A stretch of 64,000 nucleotides of DNA from DATFVJ01 sp035517695. GTDB lineage: Bacteria; Actinomycetota; Actinomycetes; Streptosporangiales; Streptosporangiaceae. The notes below the pieces were generated by a model. The model had not been told where the DNA came from and made no database searches. It saw only the letters and a program-made list of their open reading frames with translations. Location: positions 1 to 64,000 of the forward strand of contig DATIYI010000146.1 of the NCBI GenBank assembly GCA_035517695.1, given 5' to 3'. The translations under genes and the position numbers were made by a program. Of this stretch, positions 42,204 through 50,227 are shown one piece after another; positions within the stretch are counted from its first letter, which is position 1; each line of letters starts with the position of its first letter.

Positions 42204-42971
42204 TTAGTTGATCAGGAGAAAGCGATCGATCATCGCGTTGACCTGGTCTGGGATTTGGACCTGGGGAAAGCGCCCGGACCCGACGGTCTGGCCGCGGACG
42301 ATGCCGGGGCAAAGTTCCCGCAGCGCGGCCGGGGCGTCGCCGGAACTGATACTCAGCAGCGGAACCTGGACCTCACCGAGCGCCGATGCGCCGTCAAACG
42401 TGGCGATCGCCTGCCAGGCCGCCGTGGCGATGGCGGCGGGCAGAGCGACTATTCCGGCGATGATCTCCTTCCTGCCGACCGTATCGGTTCGCAGGAAGAG
42501 CCCGCTGGCCATGGCTGCGCGCGCCGAACCGTCGTGATCGGCGGCGAGCGCGGACAGGAACCGCGGATGAAAGGCCCTTGCGTCCTCGGTGAGCGTCAGC
42601 GCGGGCTCGATCATCACGGCGGCCCGGGTGAGGTCAGGATTGGCGGCACATGCCAACGCAACCAGGGCCCCCAGGCTGTGACCGACGATGACCGGACGGT
42701 CCAGGCCTGCCGCATCGGCAACGGCCAGCGTGTCAGCGACAAACGCGGCGACGTCATAGATACCCGGCTGCGGCGCGGGTTGGTCGCTGTCCCCGTGGCC
42801 GCGCAGGTCGAGCGCCGCCACGGTGTGGCGGGCCCTGAAGTAGCTGATCTGCGCGGCGAAGGACGACCGGTCGCAGCCCCAGCCATGGACGAACAGCATC
42901 GGAGGGACACCATCGCCCGCCAGATCGTAGTCGAGCGCGATGCCTGCCGAAGTGCGGACATACTCAGGCAT
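42204..42971 (-). CDS. Alpha/beta hydrolase
   Basis: A 255-residue cytosolic hydrolase of the haloperoxidase/esterase type. The oxyanion region PPMLFVHGWGCDRSSF is near residues 23-38, the nucleophile elbow VGHSLGALVALA is near 95-106, and there is a cap region in between 130 and 195. The acid is expected near SISSGD around 208; the expected C-terminal catalytic His is not obvious, since the tail has GRFPQVQIPDQVNAMID where a GHFxxxExP motif would be. That His to Arg-Phe change may make it inactive or specialised. Confidence 0.85.
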   Translation of the reverse strand: MPEYVRTSAGIALDYDLAGDGVPPMLFVHGWGCDRSSFAAQISYFRARHTVAALDLRGHGDSDQPAPQPGIYDVAAFVADTLAVADAAGLDRPVIVGHSLGALVALACAANPDLTRAAVMIEPALTLTEDARAFHPRFLSALAADHDGSARAAMASGLFLRTDTVGRKEIIAGIVALPAAIATAAWQAIATFDGASALGEVQVPLLSISSGDAPAALRELCPGIVRGQTVGSGRFPQVQIPDQVNAMIDRFLLIN

Positions 42972-43184
42972 GATCTTCTCGCGGACCCCCGGGGGCGGGC
43001 TACAAAGCCGTGGTCTAGCGTCTAGCCTGACTGCTTCGCCAGGTCACGAGCGACGTGGACAGGCCGTGCTGCGGGTAAAGGCTGCCGAAGCGCGCACCAT
43101 ACGGACTGCGTAGCCCAGTATGGCTCGCACGAGCGCCCCCTGCCTAGGGCTCACGATCGCGTGCAGGTTGGCCGTCCTTGACCG

Positions 43185-43373
43185 CCTGGCACCCGCGCTG
43201 CCGTCGCCGCTGATCGCGTCGGCGAAGCCAGGGGGCCACGCAGGAAGATTGCGAAGATCTGCGAGCAGGGCGAAATCGGTGCCGGGTTCGGCCTCGGTCT
43301 CGATGCTCCCGGTATCGGTCCGCGCGGTCACATCGGTCCGCTCGTCGCGCATGGCAAGGGACAATGATGTCAT
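43185..43373 (-). pseudogene. SRPBCC-like protein, truncated remnant
   Basis: The minus strand encodes TGSIETEAEPGTDFALLADL followed by RNLPAWPPGFADAISGDG, which resembles the beginning of small SRPBCC/polyketide-cyclase-like proteins. The similarity ends after about 60 codons and the frame then runs through unrelated sequence to a stop at 43044. It overlaps the start of the Bax-inhibitor gene on the other strand, so expression of an intact product is unlikely. Confidence 0.4.
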
Positions 43374-44028
43374 GAGCGAGTTCGTAAGCTACGGCGTAGC
43401 CGGCACGGCAACCCGCGATAGGACCCGCACCCTGTTCGGGCAGACCATGGGGTACGTCGCGGTAACAGCCGCCGTCTTCGCGCTAGGCGCCTACCTGGGG
43501 CGCAATCTCTCCCACGGCTGGGCGATCGGGTCATTCATCGCCGCCTTCGCTTGCCTGATCGGCATGAATTTCGCGGTGCGCTGGTCCGAGCCGATGGCCG
43601 CCGGCCTGCTCTTCGTGTTCGGTGTCCTGATCGGGCTTGCGGTAGCGCCGACGCTCGTCTACTACGCGAGCGCGAACCCGCAGGCCCTCTGGCAGGCCGG
43701 CGGCGCGACCGCGCTGTTCATCGGCGGCTTTGGCGCAGCCGGCTACGCAACGCGGCGAGACCTGTCGATGCTCGCCCGCCTCTGCTTCTTGGCGCTGATC
43801 GCCCTGATCGTGTTCGGCATCGTGGCGATCTTCGTCCGCATCCCGCACGGCTCGCTGATCTACTCGGTAGCCGGCCTTGTGATCTTCGCAGGTCTGACCA
43901 TGTTCGACTTTCAGCGGCTACGGCGGTCGAAGGGGCTCGGCTCGGCCCCGATGATCGCCGCATCGATCTTCCTCGACGTGCTGAACGTGTTCCTGTTCTT
44001 CCTGCGGATCTTCGCGAGAAGCAACTGA
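43372..44028 (+). CDS. Bax inhibitor-1 family membrane protein
   Basis: A 218-residue protein with seven hydrophobic helices. LFGQTMGYVAVTAAVFALGA starts the membrane part, and SVAGLVIFAGLTMFDFQRLR with ASIFLDVLNVFLFFLRIFAR closes it; the last two segments are the conserved BI-1/TMBIM region with the aspartates that in the bacterial homologue BsYetJ form a pH-sensitive calcium gate (here MFDFQ and FLDVLN). ATG 43372 is the only in-frame start fitting the first helix. It probably acts as a calcium leak channel or stress protein in the cell membrane. Confidence 0.88.
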   Translation: MSEFVSYGVAGTATRDRTRTLFGQTMGYVAVTAAVFALGAYLGRNLSHGWAIGSFIAAFACLIGMNFAVRWSEPMAAGLLFVFGVLIGLAVAPTLVYYASANPQALWQAGGATALFIGGFGAAGYATRRDLSMLARLCFLALIALIVFGIVAIFVRIPHGSLIYSVAGLVIFAGLTMFDFQRLRRSKGLGSAPMIAASIFLDVLNVFLFFLRIFARSN

Positions 44029-44068
44029 CCGCTGAGCTGCCATGGTGCACAGGGCAGGTGACGCCCGC

Positions 44069-44479
44069 TCAGGTAGCCGGTTCAGACGGTGGGGATCGCT
44101 GGTCACGGCGCAGGGGGTGGCCGGCGGGGACCTCGACGAGAACGATCTCAACGCCGTCGGGGTCCTTGATCCACATCTCCTTCAGTCCCCAGGGCTCGGT
44201 CGCGGGCTCCCGGAGCACCCGGACGCCCGCGACCGCCAGTCGTTCATGCTCGGCCCGGACGTCGCGAACCTGGATCCAGATCATCAACGACCGGCCAGGA
44301 GGGCCGGGACAGCGGCCAGACACCTCCAGGAACCCCGAGCCGAGGAAGAACACAACACCTGGATCGGCCGCAGAGCCGAACTCACGGTAGATCGCCAAAC
44401 CCAGGACGTCGCGGTAGAAACGCCTGCTCCGATCCAGGTCGGCCGGCCGCAACAGGATCCGGCTGCTCAAGACGTCCAC
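44069..44479 (-). CDS. VOC family protein (glyoxalase/bleomycin-resistance fold)
   Basis: A 136-residue protein with one complete VOC module pair: ILLRPADLDRSRRFYRDVLG at the start, then IWIQVRDVRAEHERLAVAGV and WIKDPDGVEIVLVEVPAGHP. The C-terminal Glu of the metal site is present, but the first His is not in the usual place. The role is unknown: it may be a ring-cleaving, isomerase or binding protein. It is followed by the MpaB gene in reverse order on the same strand. Confidence 0.85.
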   Translation of the reverse strand: MDVLSSRILLRPADLDRSRRFYRDVLGLAIYREFGSAADPGVVFFLGSGFLEVSGRCPGPPGRSLMIWIQVRDVRAEHERLAVAGVRVLREPATEPWGLKEMWIKDPDGVEIVLVEVPAGHPLRRDQRSPPSEPAT

Positions 44480-44539
44480 ACCACGATCCTGACAGCTCGC
44501 TTGACCCGCGCGGGCGGCGGCTGCCCGCCAGCCGGACGC

Positions 44540-45421
44540 TCAACTGGCCGTCGTTGCGGCCGAGGGTGGCGGGGTGACGGCCCAGCGGATCGCGCGGACG
44601 ACCGCGTGACCGGCGGGCCGGATCACAGCGGCCTCGGTGAGCGGCAGGCGGGGCAGGTAAAGCGGGCGGCGGGCCCATCCGGGCAGCAGTGATGTCGCCG
44701 CGGCGGCGAGCACACCGTAGGGTGCCCGGGCGATCACCGGCAGCGGCGGGCTGAGCAGCAGGAACCTGGCGGCCGCACGGGCTTCGGCAGTGCCTCGCAG
44801 CTCGGTTCGGTAATCGCTGATCCGGTCGGCGAGTTCGGCCTCGGTCCGTGGCGCGTCGGGCACGCCGAGTTCGGTGCCGATCTGCGCCATATCGGCGACG
44901 TAGCCGTCGCGTCCCGCCTGGTCCAGCGGCTGGGCTCCGAAGCGGGCGTGCGCGCGCAGGAAGCTGTCGGCCTCGGCGATGTGAATCCAGGTGAGCAGGT
45001 GCGGATCGGAGGCCGCGTACGGCCGCCCGTCCGGCGCTGTGCCGGTAACCCGGGCGTGGATCGCCCTGACCCGTTGGATGGCCGCTTGGGCGTCGCCGGC
45101 CCGGCCGAACGTCGTAACGGCGAGGAAGTAGCTTGTCCGCTGCAACCGCCCCCACGGGTCGCCGCGGTAGCCGGAATGCGCCGCCACGCCGGCCATCGCC
45201 AGCGGGTGCAGCGACTGCAGCAAGAGGGCGCGGATACCGCCGACGAACATCGACGAGTCGCCGTGCACCCGGCGGATCGGGCGGCCGGGGGCGAACCACC
45301 GTTCGCCCCCGGCCTGGTGGATCGACCGCCGATGCGCCGGCCCCGCTGATCCGGCCACTCGTTCGAATATCGACGCGCCGACACGGCGGCGGACGGAATC
45401 AGCGGCAGTTTGTCCGAGCAT
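44540..45421 (-). CDS. MpaB/DUF2236 family oxygenase-like protein
   Basis: A 293-residue protein. The family pattern is visible: FAPGRPIRRVHGDSSMFVGG and LLQSLHPLAMAGVAAHSGYR near residues 43-85, and DPHLLTWIHIAEADSFL near residues 143-159, which carry the conserved histidines thought to bind heme (as in latex-clearing protein and MpaB). The substrate is unknown. ATG 45421 is preceded by GGGAAG with almost no spacing, so a start slightly downstream is possible. Confidence 0.87.
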   Translation of the reverse strand: MLGQTAADSVRRRVGASIFERVAGSAGPAHRRSIHQAGGERWFAPGRPIRRVHGDSSMFVGGIRALLLQSLHPLAMAGVAAHSGYRGDPWGRLQRTSYFLAVTTFGRAGDAQAAIQRVRAIHARVTGTAPDGRPYAASDPHLLTWIHIAEADSFLRAHARFGAQPLDQAGRDGYVADMAQIGTELGVPDAPRTEAELADRISDYRTELRGTAEARAAARFLLLSPPLPVIARAPYGVLAAAATSLLPGWARRPLYLPRLPLTEAAVIRPAGHAVVRAIRWAVTPPPSAATTAS

Positions 45422-45718
45422 CTTCCCATTCTCAGCTGGTCCATCGACCAGGGGTAACGCCGCCTACCCGCAGGGCTGCCGTCAGCGGGCGGACACTGGC
45501 AGGCTCGCGTGCCCCCGGCGGGCGATCCCTTCCCTGCTGACCGGCTCGCCATCGAGCGAAAGGCGCGGGAAACCGGACAGCGGCTCGTTGCTCGCACCAC
45601 GCTGAGCGTGCTGCCGGATCGCGATGGGCATCACCATGGGCTACATGCTGATCGTAATGCTGTAAGCCCATACGGTGCCGACGTGGCGCCGTGCGCCCGA
45701 TCGTTAGCTACCAGCCAC

Positions 45719-45934
45719 CTATGCGGCAGCGGAGTGGTGTTTGGCGGCCACCCATTCCTTGAGCTGGCCGGCCGCGGCCGTCAGCTCGTCCAGGCCGGCG
45801 AGCATCGCCTCATGGTCTGCCCAGGCCCGGGTGAATACCTCGGGAAATGTCGCCGAGAGCCCCGCTTCGGCGGCCTGAAGGTTTCCTAGCAGGTCAGCGA
45901 GCGCGCCCTGCTCATCACGGCTCAGATCGCACAT
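45719..45934 (-). CDS. Small helical protein of unknown function
   Basis: A 71-residue frame from ATG 45934: MCDLSRDEQGALADLLGNLQ, then AAEAGLSATFPEVFTRAWAD and LDELTAAAGQLKEWVAAKHH. The amphipathic pattern suggests two or three helices and possible oligomerisation. The frame is open further upstream but the composition changes there. No family is known. Moderate confidence. Confidence 0.45.
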   Translation of the reverse strand: MCDLSRDEQGALADLLGNLQAAEAGLSATFPEVFTRAWADHEAMLAGLDELTAAAGQLKEWVAAKHHSAAA

Positions 45935-46013
45935 GCACAGAGCGTATATCGCTGTACACACTCGAGGCGAGGCAAGGAAATGCTTGCCGGATGGAGACCT
46001 GAGCCGGGCGTTT

Positions 46014-47357
46014 CTATGAGCCCGGCTCGAATGTGCGTGCCTGCCAGCCGTCCGGCCGGGAATGCGCGCGCATCCGCCACCGGGTGCCCTCGCTGGTGTC
46101 CTGGATTTCCAGGCCAGCCGTGGCAAGGGCCCGCCGGATCGCGTCTGCCGTGCGGTAGCAACCCTGGCCGCGCAGGGCACCCCGGAGCGTGATCAGCTGC
46201 TCCACCGCGGGCCTGAGCAGGTCGTGGGGACCGCGCAGGCCGGACTGCGCGGCGCGGCCGAGCCGGACCACGAGGCCGCGCAACACTGACCTCGCCTGCT
46301 CGGTGCCCTGATCCTCATCTGTATCAGCGGCCCAGGCGGCAATCGCGGCCTCCAGATCGAGAATTGCCGTCACCATGCCGGCCGCGTCACCGCTCTGCTC
46401 CGCTGACTCGAAGCGGCACCGCGCCTCGTCGGTGATGTCAGGCAAGGCCGGCGGCGGGTCGACCGGCCTGGCCCGACGCGGCACCGCGGGCGGCAGCGCC
46501 GCGCCGGTTGCCACGGCCGCGATCCCTGCCGTGGCCGCAATGCCGCCGCGGACCAGCGCCCGCAGCCGCGTCAGCGAGATGGCGCTGCCGGGCGGCAGGA
46601 CTGTGCTATCGCCCGCCCTGCGCACCGTGACGCCGCCGCGGCCGTAAATATCCATGGTCTGCGCGCGTAAGTCGAAAACGGCGGCGGTGTGCTCGTCGAC
46701 ACCCAGGATGGCCGCGTCGGCGGGCAGATTCTGCTCAAGCAAGGACAGCCGCCGCTCGCCCAGGTAGCAGTACCTGGTATCGTAACGGCCGCCCTCGGTG
46801 TTGTCGTAGTGCGGGATGACGGCGACCTTGAGCCCCACCGCGCCCAGAAGGTCGAGGCCTGCCAGCCAATATGGCGCCGCACCCGCCTTGTAGATCTCAT
46901 ATACCGGGACCGCGGCAAACCCCATCGTGGCCGCCGCGGCCGACGCGAGTACCGTCACCCCCTCCCCTGCCGCCACCCGGCCAGCCAGCACCTCCGCGAC
47001 CGTGCTGCCGCGCCACTGGGCGAGGGCATAGGACGGGCTGCCCGGACCGGCGAACACCCAGTCAGCGTCGCCCAGCGCGGCGAGGCCGTCATCGTCAGCC
47101 GGGTCGTTGCCCGGCGTTGTTTGGGTGCCCCCGAGGACTCCCACGGCCAGACCGACGCTGCGGGCGAAGTAAACCTGGGCGCGGGCGGACACGTCGCCCG
47201 CATTCTCCTGAAAGGCATATGGGGTCGCAAGCAGCACCGCGCTCGGGGCTTCGGTGCCAAGCCGCGCGACTAGCATCCGATGCACGGTCACCATCGTCGG
47301 ACTAGTTTCGCCGGAGCCCACGATCGCCAGGATGCGGCACCGGGATGTCCCGTCCAT
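46014..47357 (-). CDS. S51-like (cyanophycinase-type) amidotransferase fold fused to a CysRS C-terminal-like domain
   Basis: A 447-residue protein. Residues 1-265 match the type 1 glutamine amidotransferase-like/S51 peptidase fold: ILAIVGSGETSPTMVTVHRM at 9-28, VFAGPGSPSYALAQW near 101-115, the nucleophile elbow with Ser139 in VLASAAAATMG, then PVYEIYKAGAAPYWLAGLDL and HYDNTEGGRYDTRYCYLGER. After a hydrophobic and proline-rich linker, residues about 310-430 resemble the C-terminal DALR-type region of cysteinyl-tRNA synthetase, ending LRGQGCYRTADAIRRALATA and GLEIQDTSEGTRWRMR. A synthetase catalytic domain is absent. A role in tRNA or cysteine-related quality control is possible but inferred. 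ATG 47357 has AGGAGG 8 nt upstream. Confidence 0.82.
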   Translation of the reverse strand: MDGTSRCRILAIVGSGETSPTMVTVHRMLVARLGTEAPSAVLLATPYAFQENAGDVSARAQVYFARSVGLAVGVLGGTQTTPGNDPADDDGLAALGDADWVFAGPGSPSYALAQWRGSTVAEVLAGRVAAGEGVTVLASAAAATMGFAAVPVYEIYKAGAAPYWLAGLDLLGAVGLKVAVIPHYDNTEGGRYDTRYCYLGERRLSLLEQNLPADAAILGVDEHTAAVFDLRAQTMDIYGRGGVTVRRAGDSTVLPPGSAISLTRLRALVRGGIAATAGIAAVATGAALPPAVPRRARPVDPPPALPDITDEARCRFESAEQSGDAAGMVTAILDLEAAIAAWAADTDEDQGTEQARSVLRGLVVRLGRAAQSGLRGPHDLLRPAVEQLITLRGALRGQGCYRTADAIRRALATAGLEIQDTSEGTRWRMRAHSRPDGWQARTFEPGS

Positions 47358-47563
47358 CAGGTCGCCTCCTACGCCTCGTGCCCACCTCGGACCCGGCGCC
47401 GGCCCAGCGACAAGCATCCCCGCGACGGTCGCACGGCACGCCCGTGTCATCGCGCGTGAGCCGTTTTGGATAAGTTATCCCGAACGGCTGCCGCGGCTGC
47501 GCTACGGCATGCCGGCGCGCCGTGACGTCGGCGGGAGCCCGGTGCCGCGCATGGTTCGCCGTC

Positions 47564-47851
47564 TCACGCGGCGACGTCGGCCTTGCGGGGCCGGCCGCGT
47601 GGCCGTTTGTCCGCGACGACCACGCCTCGCAGGAACAGCTCGCCGCCCCAGACACCCCACGGCTCGCCGCGCCGCAGCGCCCCGGCGAGGCAGGCAGGCT
47701 GCAGCGGGCAGTGGCGGCATAGCTCCTTTGCGCGCCGGACATCGGCTGGCTGTTCGGCAAAGAACAGTTCCGGTGCGCTCCGGCAGGCCACCTCGGCAGG
47801 TCCAGCTCGTCGGGGCCGCATCCGTACGCCGGCCCCTCTTCCTGGCTGCAT
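47564..47851 (-). CDS. whiB7: WhiB7-type iron-sulfur transcriptional regulator
   Basis: A 95-residue protein. Four cysteines are placed as in WhiB proteins: EVACRSAPELFFAE, then KELCRHCPLQPACLAG. They bind a [4Fe-4S] cluster. GVWGGELF is the turn motif that contacts sigma factor. The C-terminal RPRGRPRK is the AT-hook that distinguishes WhiB7, which switches on intrinsic drug resistance genes together with the primary sigma factor. ATG 47851 has GAGGAG 7 nt upstream; the frame is open for 25 further codons. It is divergent from the SDR gene of the gentisate cluster, so it may or may not control it. Confidence 0.9.
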   Translation of the reverse strand: MQPGRGAGVRMRPRRAGPAEVACRSAPELFFAEQPADVRRAKELCRHCPLQPACLAGALRRGEPWGVWGGELFLRGVVVADKRPRGRPRKADVAA

Positions 47852-48064
47852 CGGTCGCTCCTCGGCAGCAGGCCGCCTCTTCGGCCCCACCTCTCGAGGT
47901 TCGGGGTAAGGCTCGGCCGGCCGCATCGGGCAGACGCCCTATCTCTGCGCCGAAATTGGTCTTAGGGCGACCGCAGGGCCGGGCGATTAGGGCGATCACG
48001 ACTCGGGCACGGAGGCTGTGACGAGTCGTTAGCTACCCGGCGGCTGCACGGAGGAGGGCTGAGC

Positions 48065-48832
48065 ATGCCTGATGGTGATTTCGCCGGTGCTGATTCCGCC
48101 GGTGTGGACATCGCCGGTGCGGACATCGCCGGTGCGGAAATCGCCGGGGTGGACATCGCCGGTGCTGATTTCGCCGGGCGGATGGTGATCGTGATTGGCG
48201 CGGCCGGCGCGCTCGGCGCGGGACTGGTCACCGCGTTCACCGAGGCTGGTGCGACGGTGAATGGCGTCGACAAGGCCGTGCCCGCAGCTGATCGGCGGCT
48301 CGATGGGGTCAGCTATCAGGCGGTGAACGCGGCGGACGATGCGGCGCTCGGCGCGCTGTTCGAGCAGGGGGCGCCGCCGTGGGCGGTGGTCAACGCGGTC
48401 GGTGGATTCGCCCCGTATGCGCCGCTGGCGGAGCTGGACCCGGCCGTACTCAGCGGCCAGCTTGAGCTGAACCTGATCAGCGCCGCGCTGGTCACCAAGC
48501 ATGCGTTGCGGCGGATGGCGACGGCGGGCCAGGGCCGGATCGTGCATACCGCCAGCCGCGCGGCGGTGGTGACAAAGGGCTCCAATTTTGCCTACTCGGT
48601 CAGCAAACTCGGCGTGCTGCACCTGGTATCGATGGCGGCCGACGAGGCGAAGGGCACGGGCATCACGGTGAACTGCGTCGTACCGAGCATCATCGATACC
48701 CCGGCGAACCGCAGCGCGATGCCCAATGCCGAGCACGCCTCCTGGCCCAAGATCCCCGACATCGCACGGGCCTATGTGTTCCTCGCCTCACCTGCGGCGC
48801 GACTGGTTTCTGGAGCCGCGTTGCCGGTCTGA
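48065..48832 (+). CDS. Short-chain dehydrogenase/reductase with repetitive N-terminus
   Basis: A 255-residue protein. After MPDG, residues 5-39 consist of seven pentapeptides of the type D(F/S/I)AG(A/V), encoded by a 15-bp repeat. The SDR domain then starts with MVIVIGAAGALGAGLV (nucleotide site GxxGxLG), NAVGG is near residue 104, and the catalytic SRAAVVTKGSNFAYSVSK contains Tyr-x3-Lys. The C-terminus is cut short compared with most SDRs (GAALPV). ATG 48065 with GGAGGAGGG is a strong start, so the repeat is translated. It precedes gentisate dioxygenase by 275 nt. Confidence 0.85.
   Translation: MPDGDFAGADSAGVDIAGADIAGAEIAGVDIAGADFAGRMVIVIGAAGALGAGLVTAFTEAGATVNGVDKAVPAADRRLDGVSYQAVNAADDAALGALFEQGAPPWAVVNAVGGFAPYAPLAELDPAVLSGQLELNLISAALVTKHALRRMATAGQGRIVHTASRAAVVTKGSNFAYSVSKLGVLHLVSMAADEAKGTGITVNCVVPSIIDTPANRSAMPNAEHASWPKIPDIARAYVFLASPAARLVSGAALPV
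48077..48181 (+). repeat. 15-bp in-frame minisatellite, seven units
   Basis: Seven 15-bp units of the type GACATCGCCGGTGCG (first GATTTCGCCGGTGCT, last GATTTCGCCGGGCGG) form the 5' end of the SDR gene. The first and last units begin identically, which suggests that an ancestral MPDGDFAGRM start was expanded by slippage. Confidence 0.88.
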
Positions 48833-49107
48833 GGACTTTGCCGCATGAGGACCGCCGACGGCTTCCCCTGGTGCTTGGGGCCGAGGCATCATTGGCCGCA
48901 GAACCCGGATCCGCTTCGCGGGATGGCCGACGTGGTCCGGGGCCGCAGGAGTCGCGATCGAAGCGGCGCGCCAGCTACCCGGACGGCCCATGCGGACGGC
49001 CCGTGCGGACGGCCCGTCCGGGCAGTCCGGGACTGCTTCGTGCGCTCGGCAGGCACGTGAGCGCCCACCATGCCTGCCCATCGTGACCGGCGAGGACGGA
49101 GAGGACG

Positions 49108-50163
49108 ATGACCGAGTCCGACGCGGCGCTCCGCCGCATGTACGCCGATTTCGAGACCGCGGGGATGGTTCCGCTGTGGACGCAGCGCGAGGACCTGATG
49201 CCGCTGAGACCGGCGCCCAAGGCCGTCCCACACGTATGGCGGTGGAAGGACCTTTTCCCGCTTGCCGAGCGGGCGGGCGAACTCGTTCCCGTGGGCCGCG
49301 GCGGGGAACGCCGAGCTATCGCGCTGGCCAATCCCGGTCTGGCCGGTGAGCCATTCGCCGTGCCCACCCTCTGGGCCGCCGTTCAGTACCTTGGCCCGAA
49401 GGAAGTTGCTCCCGACCACCGGCATTCCCAAAGTGCCTTCCGCTTTGTCCTCGAAGGAGAGGGCGTGTGGACGGTTGTCGACACTGATCCAGTAGCCATG
49501 CGCCGGGGCGACCTGCTACTCACGCCCGGGATGGCGTGGCACGGACATCACAACAGCCTCGGCGGGCCGATGGCCTGGCTCGACGGCCTGGACATCCCGA
49601 TGACCGGATACCTCGATGCCACCTTCTTCGAGCCTGGCCCCGAGGAAATCCAGGACCGGTCAACTCCCGCCAGGTCCCGCTCCGAGCGGCTGTGGGCGTA
49701 CCCGGGCCTGCGGCCGCTGTCCGCACCTGACTTCACCAGCTCACCACTGTGCGCCTACCGATGGGAGTCCACCGACGCGGCGCTCAGCGCACAGCTCGAA
49801 CTCGAAGCTGAGGGCCACCCGGGCACTGTCGGGCCCGGCCACGCCGCGATCCGCTTCACCAACCCGAGCACCGGCGGCGACGCCCTCGTCACCATGCGCA
49901 CCGAGATGCACCGCCTGACCCGCGGCTGCCGTACCCCGCCCCGACGTGAAGTGGGCTCGTCCGTCTGGCAGGTCTTCGACGGCGCGGGCGCATTCGAACT
50001 CGACGGCCACCGCGCCGAGGTTGACCGGGGCGACGTGATCGCGGTGCCATCGTGGTGCCGAACTGCCATCGACACCGCCGACGGACTTGACCTGTTCCGG
50101 TTCTGCGATGGACCCGTCATCGAACGGCTCAACCTCGCCCGCACCGCCTCAGCGGGCGCGTGA
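49108..50163 (+). CDS. Gentisate 1,2-dioxygenase (double cupin)
   Basis: A 351-residue bicupin that opens gentisate to maleylpyruvate. The N-terminal cupin has the iron ligands His104 and His106 in DHRHSQSAFRFVLEGEG and His145/147 in GMAWHGHHN. The second cupin (residues about 265-335) lacks obvious ligands, as in known enzymes. WRWKDLFPLAERAGELV near residues 44-60 is a typical family segment. GGAGAGGAC precedes ATG 49108. With the next gene it forms a lower pathway for 3-hydroxybenzoate; maleylpyruvate isomerase and fumarylpyruvate hydrolase genes are not in the window. Confidence 0.92.
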   Translation: MTESDAALRRMYADFETAGMVPLWTQREDLMPLRPAPKAVPHVWRWKDLFPLAERAGELVPVGRGGERRAIALANPGLAGEPFAVPTLWAAVQYLGPKEVAPDHRHSQSAFRFVLEGEGVWTVVDTDPVAMRRGDLLLTPGMAWHGHHNSLGGPMAWLDGLDIPMTGYLDATFFEPGPEEIQDRSTPARSRSERLWAYPGLRPLSAPDFTSSPLCAYRWESTDAALSAQLELEAEGHPGTVGPGHAAIRFTNPSTGGDALVTMRTEMHRLTRGCRTPPRREVGSSVWQVFDGAGAFELDGHRAEVDRGDVIAVPSWCRTAIDTADGLDLFRFCDGPVIERLNLARTASAGA

Positions 50164-50227
50164 TGAGCCGCGCCGTGCCGCGGAAGGCCGGGGGCACCAC
50201 CGCCGTCCGGGGGCCGGGAGCAGGCGC

